From Psychrobacillus glaciei (lineage in GTDB: Bacteria; Bacillota; Bacilli; Bacillales_A; Planococcaceae): a stretch of 64,000 nucleotides of DNA. This document shows positions 28,881-41,853 of this stretch, piece by piece. The notes beneath the pieces are model-generated. The model ran no database searches. It worked only from the letters and a program-made list of their open reading frames with translations, and was not told the origin of the DNA. The stretch spans positions 1,550,001 through 1,614,000 of the forward strand of contig NZ_CP031223.1 of NCBI RefSeq assembly GCF_008973485.1, given 5' to 3'. How positions within the stretch are numbered: the stretch's first letter is position 1; each line of letters opens with the position of its first letter. Position numbers and translations under genes: made by a program.

Positions 28881-28894
28881 GAGACAAGACGCAC

Positions 28895-30118
28895 TTAAAG
28901 GGCGCTCGTGCTGTTCTCATTTTCATTAGAAACGAAACGATCTCTTCCTGCATGCATCCCTGAAACGAATAAAACTAAAATGAATACGATAAATAATATT
29001 TTCGGAACAAACCAGCTTGCGGTTTCATCGTGAATAAATCCGAAAACAACAGGGCCAATTGCTGCCAAAAGGTAACCAATAGATTGTGCTGTAGCAGAAA
29101 GCTCGGCAGCTTCTATTGGTGTTCGAGAACGTAGTGAAAAAAACATCATGACTAGTCCAAATGATGCTCCTCCTGCTAATCCAAGGAAAATCATCCAAAC
29201 AAGAGTTAGTGAAGCAGGTCCAGCTAATAATCCGATGAAACCAATTAAATATAGAGCCGTATAAACTACTACAAGGATTCTTTGATCTTTTAAACGACCT
29301 GCAATAATGGGAATGATAAATGTCATTGGTAACTGCGAAAACTGCATAATGGATAACATCCACCCAGATTGTTCTGCTTGCATTCCCTCGGATTGTAAGA
29401 TTTCAGGTATCCATGCGGCAGTGGTATAAAAAATTAATGACTGCAATCCCATACATAAGGTTATCGTCCATGTCAAAGGATTAAGTAATATTGACTTAGC
29501 TTTCTTTGTAGATGAAATTTTTCGTGTTTCCGTGTTTTCTTTACTTTTCCTGATTTGTGGTATCCAAACGATTGTCGCTATAATAGCTAGAATTGCCCAA
29601 CAACCAAGAGCACCTTGCCATCCATATTTAGTACCATCCGCAATAGGATAGCTGACCCCCGCTCCAATTCCAGCTGTTAAATTCATTGAAACAGTAAAGA
29701 TTGCTGTTAATAAACCAATTTGTAAAGGAAATTTTAGTTTTATTAAGCTAGGCATTAATACGTTTCCAAATGAAATGGCAATACCAATTAGTGCAGTTCC
29801 AATAAGTAATAAAGAAGTAGTTCCTAATGACCGAATAATAATCCCAGCTGTTAATAAGAGGATGGAAAAAAACAAAGTTAATTCCATTCCAAAGCGGCGG
29901 GCAATTTTAGGTGCTAAAGGAGAAAAAATTGCAAATGCAAGAAGAGGAATAGTAGTGATAAAACCTGCTAACACATTCGAGATACCTAAACCATCTCGAA
30001 TAAATGAAATAATCGGTCCTACCGATGTAAGAGGTGACCTTAGGGAGGAAGATATGAAAATAATTCCGAGTATTAATAAAATAGTAGTTTTTTTATTTGT
30101 TTCTGTTTTTGTTGACAA
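28895..30118 (-). CDS. MFS transporter, CynX/NimT (YycB)-like
   Basis: About 407 aa with 12 membrane segments. SSSLRSPLTSVGPIISFIRD near the N-terminus is characteristic of the CynX/NimT subfamily (cyanate, 2-nitroimidazole and similar). A TTG start at 30118 with AAGGAG upstream is preferred; the upstream ATG at 30172 adds a poorly conserved 18-residue tail and lacks a ribosome site. Substrate unknown. Its 3' end abuts repeat R1. Confidence 0.83.
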   Translation of the reverse strand: MSTKTETNKKTTILLILGIIFISSSLRSPLTSVGPIISFIRDGLGISNVLAGFITTIPLLAFAIFSPLAPKIARRFGMELTLFFSILLLTAGIIIRSLGTTSLLLIGTALIGIAISFGNVLMPSLIKLKFPLQIGLLTAIFTVSMNLTAGIGAGVSYPIADGTKYGWQGALGCWAILAIIATIVWIPQIRKSKENTETRKISSTKKAKSILLNPLTWTITLCMGLQSLIFYTTAAWIPEILQSEGMQAEQSGWMLSIMQFSQLPMTFIIPIIAGRLKDQRILVVVYTALYLIGFIGLLAGPASLTLVWMIFLGLAGGASFGLVMMFFSLRSRTPIEAAELSATAQSIGYLLAAIGPVVFGFIHDETASWFVPKILFIVFILVLFVSGMHAGRDRFVSNENENSTSAL

Positions 30119-30409
30119 AAGAATTCTCTCCTTAAGATGACGATAATAATTAGTACTATGAAAGACTAACACTTTTTGATAGTAAAGTTCAATAGAAAGA
30201 TTTTGGATGTAACTTAAATGAAAAAATGTGGATATTGTTTCTTAGCAGCTACTTATTAATAATATGAAATATGAACCATATCTTAGAGAAGCTAAATTAG
30301 ATATGAAAGGAATGTGGACACTTATACAAATTCCCAACTTGCAATAGCGGAAGGGCTTATATTCGGAATGATAGAAATCATATATTAATTTGACTTGGGA
30401 GGTAGCTTC

Positions 30410-31204
30410 ATGAACGAGGAAAAGGTGTTGTCACTAATAGATGTATCTAAAAGTTACGGAAATAAAAGAGTATTGCAAGGTGTTAATTTAGAAGTATATA
30501 AGGGACACATTATTGGATATATTGGTCCAAATGGTGCGGGTAAAAGTACTACCGTTAAACTAATGCTTGGTTTATTGAATGATTATAGCGGGAAAGTTGA
30601 AATTTTCGGGAGTGATATTTCAAATGGCGATATTAGTTACAAGAAAAGAATTGGATACGTACCAGAAACCGCCGAAATATATGAGAATTTAACCGCATGT
30701 GAATATTTAACATTTACTGGAGAACTTTATGGTTTAAAAAGTGATGTTGCCGAGAAAAAAGCGTTAGATTTGATGAAAGAATTTAATCTAGAAGCATCTT
30801 TTCATCAGCGTCTATCTTCTTTTTCAAAAGGGATGAAACAAAAAGTACTAATAATTTCAAGCTTGTTACACGACCCTGATTTATTATTTTATGATGAACC
30901 TTTAAGTGGACTAGATGCAAATAGTGTAATAATTATTAAAGAGTTACTAGCAAAACTTGCATTACAAGGAAAGACTATTTTTTATTCCTCTCATATTATG
31001 GATGTTGTTGAGAAGATTAGTAACCGAATTGTTTTACTAGTAGAAGGTAGAGTGGTTGCGGATGGTACTTTCGATGAGTTAAAAACGCAAAACAAAGAGG
31101 GATCACTTGAAAATATATTCAATCAGTTAACGGGGTTTACACAACATGCAGAAATTGCTGGAAAAATTGTTGATATAGTTAGTGAGGATTCAACACATGA
31201 ATGA
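30410..31204 (+). CDS. ABC transporter ATP-binding protein
   Basis: 264 aa. Walker A GPNGAGKST, Q-loop region, signature SSFSKGMKQK and Walker B LLFYDEPLSGLDAN are complete, so it is an active ATPase of the exporter type (YhaQ/CcmA-like). The ATG at 30410 follows GGGAGGTAGCTTC. It overlaps the permease gene by 8 bases and heads a tightly coupled set of four genes. Confidence 0.88.
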   Translation: MNEEKVLSLIDVSKSYGNKRVLQGVNLEVYKGHIIGYIGPNGAGKSTTVKLMLGLLNDYSGKVEIFGSDISNGDISYKKRIGYVPETAEIYENLTACEYLTFTGELYGLKSDVAEKKALDLMKEFNLEASFHQRLSSFSKGMKQKVLIISSLLHDPDLLFYDEPLSGLDANSVIIIKELLAKLALQGKTIFYSSHIMDVVEKISNRIVLLVEGRVVADGTFDELKTQNKEGSLENIFNQLTGFTQHAEIAGKIVDIVSEDSTHE

Positions 31205-32840
31205 TTTTAATTCTCTTCGTATACTGGATCGTTTTAAAGGCTTATTTTGGAAGTCGGGCATTGATTATGAAATTATGAGAAAGATTATACAGTTGAAATT
31301 AACAATGGATGGTAGAAGAATGCCAACCATTTTTAATGGGTCGAAAGTGAAAAAAGAAGGTAATCAGTTTTTGAAATCTTTGTGGATGTATGCGTTATAT
31401 GGTCTGATCTTATTGACTCCTTTTCTTTTTTTAGGGACCCAATACATTTTTCTAATAAGTATTATGTTTAGTCTATTAATGTTTATATTAATGACATCAA
31501 TGATATCCGATTTCTCTGCGGTGTTACTAGATATTCGGGATAAAAATATTCTGCATACAAAACCTATTAACACCAAAACATTAAATGCAGCTAAAGTAGT
31601 TCATATTTTGATTTATATATTTTTATTAATAGGATCTTTTGTAGGGATTCCATTAATAATCAGTATATTTACTGGTGGAATTGGATTTTTCTTTATATTC
31701 TTGATAGAAATTGTGCTGACCAGTTGCTTAGCTGTTGTATTAACTGCTTTTGTTTATTTATTTATATTACGCTTTTTTAGTGGAGAGAAACTGAAGGATA
31801 TTATTAATTATGTACAAATTCTATTAACAATCGGCATAATGGTTAGCTATCAACTAGTTGCACGGTCATTTGAAATTATTAATCTTACAAAATCGTATAC
31901 ATTTGAGTGGTGGCATTTATTATTGCCTCCTATTTGGTACGGAGCACCATTTGAGCTGTTTTTAAATAAGGACTATTCAGCACATATCATTTTTTTATCA
32001 ATTCTTGCATTCCTAGCTCCTATTATAGCTATCCTACTTTATATTCGACTAATGCCATCTTTTGAACGAAATTTAGCAAAATTACTAAGTGATTCTACTA
32101 CTAGGAAAAAGAAATCTAGAAAACTAGATAAGTTATGGGCAAAAATTTTATGTAGAAGTGTGGAAGAACAAAATTTCTACCGTTTTTCTTCGCTTATGAT
32201 GAAGCAAGAACGCGAAATAAAATTAAAAATTTACCCTCAACTTGGATTTGCAATTATATTTCCTTTCATATTCTTATTTAATGAGGTACGTTTTCGTTCA
32301 TTTGATGAAGTAGTTAATGGAAATATTTATATGGTCATTTATTTTAGCTTAATAATGATTCCAACAGTTGTTCATATGCTCCAATTTTCTGGTACTTACA
32401 AAGGTCATTGGATATTTTTAGCTGCTCCCGTTCAAAACAAAGCATCTATTTATGGAGCTACTTTAAAAGCATGTATGGTTAATTTTTTTATACCAATTTT
32501 TGTTCTATTAAGTATTTTATTTGTTTGGTTATTTTCTATTCGGATTTTACCAGATTTATTCATTGTATTGCTTGTAGCTATTGTAATAACGCTTATTTCT
32601 TATAAAATGTTAAACAGAGATGTTTACCCGTTTTCGAATTCACATGAACATACACAAGACGCAAGTACATTCAAGGTATTAGCTAGTATGGTAGTGATAG
32701 GTATTTTTGTGTTAGTCCATATAATAGCTTCTAAAATACCTTATGGATTATATGGGTATATGACGATCTTACTAATTGGAATAATAATCGGTTGGAAAGC
32801 AGTGTTTCCAACACAATTGAAAAAAGAGGGTATTAGGTGA
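31197..32840 (+). CDS. Large ABC-2-like membrane protein, partner permease
   Basis: 547 aa with about 10-12 hydrophobic segments, interrupted by a charged cytoplasmic stretch (SDSTTRKKKSRKLDKLWAK, about 298-316). The N-terminus is cytoplasmic and basic. It overlaps the ATPase gene and so is its membrane partner. I do not recognise the subfamily; a drug, lantibiotic or peptide exporter is possible but unsupported. The next gene starts within its stop (GTGA overlap). Confidence 0.75.
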   Translation: MNDFNSLRILDRFKGLFWKSGIDYEIMRKIIQLKLTMDGRRMPTIFNGSKVKKEGNQFLKSLWMYALYGLILLTPFLFLGTQYIFLISIMFSLLMFILMTSMISDFSAVLLDIRDKNILHTKPINTKTLNAAKVVHILIYIFLLIGSFVGIPLIISIFTGGIGFFFIFLIEIVLTSCLAVVLTAFVYLFILRFFSGEKLKDIINYVQILLTIGIMVSYQLVARSFEIINLTKSYTFEWWHLLLPPIWYGAPFELFLNKDYSAHIIFLSILAFLAPIIAILLYIRLMPSFERNLAKLLSDSTTRKKKSRKLDKLWAKILCRSVEEQNFYRFSSLMMKQEREIKLKIYPQLGFAIIFPFIFLFNEVRFRSFDEVVNGNIYMVIYFSLIMIPTVVHMLQFSGTYKGHWIFLAAPVQNKASIYGATLKACMVNFFIPIFVLLSILFVWLFSIRILPDLFIVLLVAIVITLISYKMLNRDVYPFSNSHEHTQDASTFKVLASMVVIGIFVLVHIIASKIPYGLYGYMTILLIGIIIGWKAVFPTQLKKEGIR

Positions 32841-33415
32841 AAATCAATTGCGAAAAAGAGATTATAAAAATAATCAAAGAAGATGAATGGATGATGGAAA
32901 TATTAAAAGTAGCAAAAGCATTAAAACTTCCTGATTGGTGGATTTGTGCAGGATTTGTTCGTTCGAAAATATGGGATACGATTCATGGTTTCGAAAACAG
33001 AACTCCAATACCTGATATTGATGTAATCTATTTTGATTGTACAACCGTAGAGGAATCTATTGAAAAATCTTTAGAAAAACAGTTAATTGATTGGATGCCG
33101 AATATACCTTGGTCAGTGAAAAATCAAGCAAGGATGCATGTCATAAATAATTTACCTTCCTATACATCATCAGTTGATGGAATTGCAAACTTTCCAGAGA
33201 CAGCTACAGCATTAGGAGTTAAATTAGACGAAGAAAATAATGTACTATTATCTGCACCACATGGAATTAATGATGTTACTAAACTGGTTATAAAACCCAC
33301 ACCCCGATTTGAGACAACTAAAGAGTTGGTGACTATATACGAGGATCGAATACTAAAAAAGAATTGGTCTTCTATTTGGCCAATGATTTCAATTAATAAT
33401 GCAAGGAGTGATTGA
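32837..33415 (+). CDS. Nucleotidyltransferase-family protein (COG3575-like)
   Basis: 192 aa. It shows the small NTase pattern: GFVRSKIWD at ~40, then PDIDVIYFD at ~60 as the carboxylate pair, and PTPRFETTKELV near the C-terminus, known from a family of uncharacterised nucleotidyltransferases. GTG start with a 4-base GTGA overlap with the permease gene. Association with an ABC transporter is unusual. Substrate unknown. Confidence 0.7.
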   Translation: MKINCEKEIIKIIKEDEWMMEILKVAKALKLPDWWICAGFVRSKIWDTIHGFENRTPIPDIDVIYFDCTTVEESIEKSLEKQLIDWMPNIPWSVKNQARMHVINNLPSYTSSVDGIANFPETATALGVKLDEENNVLLSAPHGINDVTKLVIKPTPRFETTKELVTIYEDRILKKNWSSIWPMISINNARSD

Positions 33416-34012
33416 ATGAAAAGAATATTGATTGTCATTTCTTTAGCTTTATTAGTGGTATGTTTAGGGGCTTGTAATAAAGAAATACAATCAACGAATA
33501 CACTTGCTGAAGCAAAACTAACTGATAAGGAAAAATTTCTATTGTCTTCTACAAGTGATAAATCATTTGTTTTTGATTACAAGGTAGATAAAAAGTATAA
33601 ACAAGTCTCTTTGTGGGTGGACAAATATGAGTTTGGAAAACTGGTAGAAGAAAAATTAAATAACATGTTAACTGAAATTGATGGTACCGGAATGATTATT
33701 TTTTCAACTTCTCAAACGATTGCCGAGCAAAAAGAGTCCACTATTAATATAAGTGTTAATAATTATAACGGCTTTAGTACTATCAGAACACAATTAATAA
33801 TACCAAAAGTGATGCAAAGTACTTGGGGTAGCAATCCATCGGAGTATATTCCAATAGCCGATAAAATGGTTCTTGCGAGTATTTGTTACTCCAATGGCCA
33901 CGGGATGAGTTCGCTTACAAATGATTTTTATTCAGATATAGACAATCGCTTATATGAGATAAAAGACTACGATGTTGTATATGTATTAAGAGCCGAGTTT
34001 CTCGATAAGTAA
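33416..34012 (+). CDS. Predicted lipoprotein, unknown function
   Basis: 198 aa. Signal peptide MKRILIVISLALLVVCLGAC with lipobox CLGAC; the mature part is soluble and mixed alpha/beta. It starts directly after the NTase stop codon, making it the fourth gene of the coupled cassette. The pairing suggests a surface component working with the transporter. I do not recognise the domain. Confidence 0.75.
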   Translation: MKRILIVISLALLVVCLGACNKEIQSTNTLAEAKLTDKEKFLLSSTSDKSFVFDYKVDKKYKQVSLWVDKYEFGKLVEEKLNNMLTEIDGTGMIIFSTSQTIAEQKESTINISVNNYNGFSTIRTQLIIPKVMQSTWGSNPSEYIPIADKMVLASICYSNGHGMSSLTNDFYSDIDNRLYEIKDYDVVYVLRAEFLDK

Positions 34013-34189
34013 AAGATATGAAACTTTATAAAATGATCAATTATCCAGTATTCATAGGGTTTTGTAGCTCTTTCTTATTGCGCCTTTCTTATATAGAGCA
34101 TCTCCTAAATTAAGTAACATAAGGATTGAAATAAACGACTACTTCCGTTTTCTTTTCTCTTGAAGTAACAAGTTTATGATGCATTATAC

Positions 34190-34510
34190 ATCTATTAAAA
34201 AAGGTGGTACTAGAGAAAAATAGATAGCATCCATTATTAAAGGAGCGCTAAGCAGACGGAATTGCATCTTCGTCCGCTTTTAGAAGAATAAGAAAGAATT
34301 TATTCTCTCATTAACCAAACCTAATGCACCATGTCCCTACCTATTTTAAGAGGGTGCCGGACAAACAACCGCTACGAGATTACCAAAAAAATAGCTCGTG
34401 AAGTGACGCAGTCACTTCACGAGCTAAATTACTACGGTAATAGTGTAGCAAATGTTTTGTGCAAAGCACTTGGAAACAGTAAGGACAAGATACACTTAAA
34501 AGACACTTCC
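34190..34510. repeat. Dispersed repeat R2 (between lipoprotein gene and nagB)
   Basis: Starts with AAGGTGGTACTAGAGA (about 34201), which resembles R3 (AAGGTGGCACCAGATA at about 51841) and faintly a T-box core. A hairpin ending TTCGTCCGCTTTT (about 34250-34282) follows. The second half has GGACAAACAACCGC (about 34361), ACGGTAATAGT and GCAAAGCACTTGGAAA, shared in part with R1 and R3. The stretch 34013-34190 shows nothing recognisable. Confidence 0.5.
34384..34426 (-). terminator. Rho-independent terminator of nagB
   Basis: A perfect 16-bp stem with a 3-base loop (34392-34426, arm TAGCTCGTGAAGTGAC); read on the minus strand it is followed by seven Ts. It lies ~90 bases after the nagB stop, inside repeat R2. 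Confidence 0.85.
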
Positions 34511-34517
34511 ACTTTTC

Positions 34518-35216
34518 TTATTTAATATCAGTGATAACCGTAACATGCGGGTGTCTCTTTAAAACAGTAATTGGCAACTGTTCCGTAATTTCATCCCCAA
34601 GTAAAGCTTCGAGGGCTTGTCGTTTCTTTTCTCCAAATGCCAGTAAAATAATTTGTTTTGCATTCATGATAGAAGCAATCCCCATTGTAAATGCTCTAGT
34701 AGGTATTTCTTCATGATCATCAAAATATTGACTATTCACTCCAAGTGTAGAATCTGTTAAATTAGCTACATGAGTTGTGGAGTCAAAAGAAGTTCCTGGC
34801 TCGTTAAATGCAATATGGCCATTTTCACCAACACCTAAAAACTGAATATCTAATGCATGTTCCGTTAATTTATTTTCATATCTTGTACATTCCGATTCTA
34901 GATCTTCTGAAAGTCCATTTTGAATATACGTTTCTTTAAAAGGTTTTTTCGAAAATAAGTGTTCCGACATGAAAAAAGCATAGCTGTTTTTATTAGTTGA
35001 AGCTAAACCAACATATTCATCCAGATTAAAAGCAGTAACTTGTGAAAAATCTAAAGAAGAATTGATGATACTATTATAAATTGGTATCATCGTGCTTCCG
35101 GTTGCTAAACCTAATGTATGTAGTGTCTTTTCATTTAAAGCATTTGCTAGCCTATTTACCACGAGAGAAGCTGCTTGTTGTTGATTGTCAACTTGAATCA
35201 TTTCAAAAAATGGCAT
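34518..35216 (-). CDS. nagB: Glucosamine-6-phosphate deaminase
   Basis: 232 aa, cytosolic; converts glucosamine-6-phosphate to fructose-6-phosphate and ammonia. LGLATGSTMIPIY is the phosphate-binding loop; FNLDEYVGL holds the catalytic Asp; GVGENGHIAFNEPG is the family signature. ATG at 35216 with GCGAGGT upstream. nagA and nagP are not in the window, so it stands alone here. Confidence 0.93.
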   Translation of the reverse strand: MPFFEMIQVDNQQQAASLVVNRLANALNEKTLHTLGLATGSTMIPIYNSIINSSLDFSQVTAFNLDEYVGLASTNKNSYAFFMSEHLFSKKPFKETYIQNGLSEDLESECTRYENKLTEHALDIQFLGVGENGHIAFNEPGTSFDSTTHVANLTDSTLGVNSQYFDDHEEIPTRAFTMGIASIMNAKQIILLAFGEKKRQALEALLGDEITEQLPITVLKRHPHVTVITDIK

Positions 35217-35357
35217 GTTAATACCTCGCTATTCTATTAATGTATTAAGTGTATTTGTAAACTTCCAAAAGGTCAATCATCTATCTTCACAAATAATATG
35301 AACCCATTGGGCTTATAGTGCATATGATGTTATGACTTGAGCACAAGGAGGAAAAAA

Positions 35358-35897
35358 ATGAAACATTTAAGACAGATAGTGACGAAAGCTGTTATTGCTA
35401 AAGGGAAAAAGAGAACGGAATCAATTGAAGTTCTTTGCCCACCAAATACGCCATCAAGTATTTTAGGTTGTTGGGTTATTAACCATACGTTTCAGTCGAA
35501 AAAGCACGGGAAGTACGTAGAAGTAACAGGGAAATTTGATATAAACGTTTGGTATGCACATCACGACCATTCCAAAACATCTGTTTTTACTGAAACGATT
35601 AGTTACAAAGACAGAATTAAATTACACTACCGCGATCAAGATTCGACTGGTGAAGAAGTACATGTGCGTGTTATTCAACAACCAAATTGTACAGAAGCGA
35701 TTATTACATCGGGTGGAACTAAATTCCAAGTAACAGTAGAACGTGAACTTTTGGCAGAAGTTGTAGGGGAAACAACTATATGTATTCAAGTTCAAGACCA
35801 GGATTTTGAAGAAGAATGGGCATTTAAAGATGAAAGCTCATCTAGTTCCTCCAGCTCTTCTAGTTCTTCAAATGATAACTCTTCATCCTCACTTTAA
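35358..35897 (+). CDS. cotE: Outer spore coat morphogenetic protein CotE
   Basis: 179 aa from the ATG at 35358 behind AAGGAGG. CotE assembles the outer coat on the mother-cell side. The body (RQIVTKAVIAKGKKR, PSSILGCWVINHTF, GKFDINVWYAHHD) is typical. The C-terminus is unusual: an acidic stretch is followed by ~20 residues that are almost all serine with NDN in the middle; B. subtilis CotE ends in a Glu-rich tail. CATATGAT at 35321-35328 resembles a mother-cell sigma factor -10. mutS follows after a terminator. Confidence 0.93.
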   Translation: MKHLRQIVTKAVIAKGKKRTESIEVLCPPNTPSSILGCWVINHTFQSKKHGKYVEVTGKFDINVWYAHHDHSKTSVFTETISYKDRIKLHYRDQDSTGEEVHVRVIQQPNCTEAIITSGGTKFQVTVERELLAEVVGETTICIQVQDQDFEEEWAFKDESSSSSSSSSSSSNDNSSSSL

Positions 35898-35927
35898 AAG
35901 CCGGCTAGTATTTCCGGCTTTTTTTCT
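35896..35927 (+). terminator. Rho-independent terminator after cotE
   Basis: AAAGCCGG / CCGGCTTT with a loop of about 8 bases, then a T-rich run. Confidence 0.88.
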
Positions 35928-35978
35928 TTATCTTTTGTTATAATAAATACAGAAGTATAGAAGAGAGAAGGACATAAA

Positions 35979-38543
35979 ATGACAACACATACTCCAATGA
36001 TGCAACAATACCTGAAAATCAAAGAAGAATATATAGATGCGTTTTTATTTTTCCGGTTGGGAGATTTTTATGAGTTATTTAATGAGGATGCTGTAAAAGC
36101 ATCGGCCATTTTAGAAATTACGTTAACGAGTAGGAAGGATAATATTCCCATGTGCGGGGTGCCACATCATGCAGCCCAGAATTATATTGAAACGCTCATT
36201 AGCAAAGGGCATAAAGTAGCTGTTTGTGAGCAAGTAGAGGATCCAAAACTTGCAAAAGGTGTTGTAAAAAGAGAAGTAGTACGCTTGATAACCCCCGGAA
36301 CGATTATAGAAGGAAAAACAATGCATAACAAAACAAATTATTTTATTGCATCTGCAGATTTACTTTCAACAAATGAAGTTGCATTTTCCTATCTAGATGT
36401 ATCCACGGGAGACGGTTTTACAACTATTTTACATGGCGATGAAAAAGAAATTGTGCAGGAATTATTGTCCCTACAGGCAAAAGAATTAATCGTAAGTGAA
36501 CAACTATATGTATTGATCAATGACTTATCGGCATTGCATGAATTTACTTTATCAATTGAGCAAGAAGAGTTAAATGTGGAGGAAGCGGAAAAATATGTTG
36601 AAAATCATCCAATAGAAACACAACGAACAGTAAAACGATTATTGCAATACATTCAAAAAACACAAAAGCGTTCTCTCCTACATATTCAGCCTTTCACTTT
36701 TCAAAGAAGAGACTCTTTTTTGATCATTGATTATCATTCGAAAAGAAATTTAGAGCTTATTTCTTCCATTCGGAATGGGGATCAAAAAGGAACACTTTTA
36801 TGGTTATTAGATGAAACGGTAACTGCAATGGGAGGGCGAAAACTGAAACAATGGATTCATCAGCCACTTGCAGATAAACGAGCGATTGAATCACGTTTAG
36901 AAATAGTAACGAGTTTTTTAGAAGACTTTATGCTTAGAGAAGAAATGAAAGAAGCATTTAAAGAAGTATATGATTTAGAGCGATTAGTTGGAAGAATTGG
37001 GTTTGGAAGTGCTGGAGGAAGAGATCTTGCGCAACTAAGACAATCTCTATCTATGATTCCTATGATAAAGCAGCTTTTATTAGACTCCAATAATCATGCG
37101 CTTATAACATTAGGACGAGCAATAGTGGATTGTCAAGACATCTGGAGAAAGTTAGAAATAGCGATAAGTGAGAATCCACCTATTTCTGTAAAAGACGGTG
37201 GAGTGATTAACAATGGATATAATCCTCGTTTAGATCAACTACGTGATGCTTCTGTAAACGGCAAAAAGTGGATCGCCGAACTGGAACAAAAAGAACGAGA
37301 ACTAACTGGTGCTAAAAGTTTGAAAATAGGGTATAACCGGGTATTCGGTTATTATATTGAGTTAACTAAATCGAATATTCACTTTGCAGATGATACAAGA
37401 TATGTTCGAAAACAAACGCTTGCAAATGCGGAACGTTACATTACGGACGAGTTAAAAGAAAAAGAGTCACTTATCCTTTCAGCGGAAGATGAAAGCTTAT
37501 TACTAGAATATGATTTATTTACTCAATTAAGAGAAGAAATAAAAGCATATATTCCACTTGTACAAAAATTAGCAAAACAAATAAGTGAATTAGACGTTTA
37601 TATTTCATTTGCGCAAGTATCTGAAAAGCATCGATTAACAAAACCAAATTTCCATGAAACAAATGCGATGGAGATTAAAGAAGGAAGACATCCAGTTGTT
37701 GAGAAAATGATGAATAATCAATTATATGTGCCAAATGATTGTGTGTTGACTGAAGATAAAAAGATGCTCTTAATCACTGGTCCAAATATGTCAGGTAAAA
37801 GTACATTTATGCGACAAGTCGCTATTACTATAATTATGGCTCAAATTGGTTGTTATGTTCCTGCTAAATCGGCATCTTTACCAATTGTAGATAAAATATT
37901 TACACGAATTGGAGCAGCGGATGATCTAGCTGGCGGGCAAAGTACATTTATGATTGAGATGATGGAATCCCAACATGCTATTACGAATGCTACAAGTAAG
38001 AGTTTGCTTCTTTTTGATGAAATTGGCCGTGGAACATCTACTTATGACGGGATGAGTTTAGCGCAATCGATGATGGAATATATTCATGACCATATTGGTG
38101 CAAATACTTTATTTTCAACTCATTACCATGAGTTAACTGAACTGGACCAAACATTGTCTAAATTACGAAATGTACATGTCTCTGCTACTGAAAAAGATGG
38201 AAAAGTGGTATTTCTTCATAAGTTAAAAGAAGGTCCAGCTGATAAAAGTTATGGGATTCATGTTGCTGAACTTGCACAACTACCTAAAGAGATCATTTCA
38301 AGAGCAAGAGACATTTTAGCAACATTTGAACAGAAAGAAAAAAATGATAAATCGAGTGCTGTAGTTCAAGATACTCAACTTTCTTTTTTTGACGAGCAAA
38401 TAAGACAACCTGTTGAATCTAAAATAATGGAAGATAAATCATCTGGAAAAATACTGACAAAGTTGAAAAAGATTAATATTTCCGGTACCACACCATTAGG
38501 AGCATTACAGTTATTATATGAGCTTCAAAACGAATTAGAATAA
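35979..38543 (+). CDS. mutS: DNA mismatch repair protein MutS
   Basis: 854 aa. The N-terminal mismatch-binding domain has the Phe-x-Glu region (FLFFRLGDFYELF). The C-terminal ATPase has Walker A GPNMSGKST and the dimer segment FDEIGRGTSTYDGMSLAQS. MutS recognises base mismatches and recruits MutL, encoded 20 bases downstream. Length is normal for the family. Confidence 0.97.
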   Translation: MTTHTPMMQQYLKIKEEYIDAFLFFRLGDFYELFNEDAVKASAILEITLTSRKDNIPMCGVPHHAAQNYIETLISKGHKVAVCEQVEDPKLAKGVVKREVVRLITPGTIIEGKTMHNKTNYFIASADLLSTNEVAFSYLDVSTGDGFTTILHGDEKEIVQELLSLQAKELIVSEQLYVLINDLSALHEFTLSIEQEELNVEEAEKYVENHPIETQRTVKRLLQYIQKTQKRSLLHIQPFTFQRRDSFLIIDYHSKRNLELISSIRNGDQKGTLLWLLDETVTAMGGRKLKQWIHQPLADKRAIESRLEIVTSFLEDFMLREEMKEAFKEVYDLERLVGRIGFGSAGGRDLAQLRQSLSMIPMIKQLLLDSNNHALITLGRAIVDCQDIWRKLEIAISENPPISVKDGGVINNGYNPRLDQLRDASVNGKKWIAELEQKERELTGAKSLKIGYNRVFGYYIELTKSNIHFADDTRYVRKQTLANAERYITDELKEKESLILSAEDESLLLEYDLFTQLREEIKAYIPLVQKLAKQISELDVYISFAQVSEKHRLTKPNFHETNAMEIKEGRHPVVEKMMNNQLYVPNDCVLTEDKKMLLITGPNMSGKSTFMRQVAITIIMAQIGCYVPAKSASLPIVDKIFTRIGAADDLAGGQSTFMIEMMESQHAITNATSKSLLLFDEIGRGTSTYDGMSLAQSMMEYIHDHIGANTLFSTHYHELTELDQTLSKLRNVHVSATEKDGKVVFLHKLKEGPADKSYGIHVAELAQLPKEIISRARDILATFEQKEKNDKSSAVVQDTQLSFFDEQIRQPVESKIMEDKSSGKILTKLKKINISGTTPLGALQLLYELQNELE

Positions 38544-38563
38544 CCAAAAAGTAGGGGAACAGA

Positions 38564-41853
<3,290 letters not shown>

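Noticed and set aside
28699-28881. 60-codon open frame in repeat R1
   Set aside because: Covers repeat sequence only; low-complexity Ser/Arg/Asn product and no ribosome site.
34201-34282. Possible T-box riboswitch
   Set aside because: AAGGTGGTAC and a TTCGTCC-TTTT hairpin are suggestive, but no Stem I elements are seen upstream and no amino-acid gene follows on this strand.
34331-34525. 64-codon plus-strand open frame in repeat R2
   Set aside because: Runs through the nagB terminator hairpin and repeat blocks; not gene-like.
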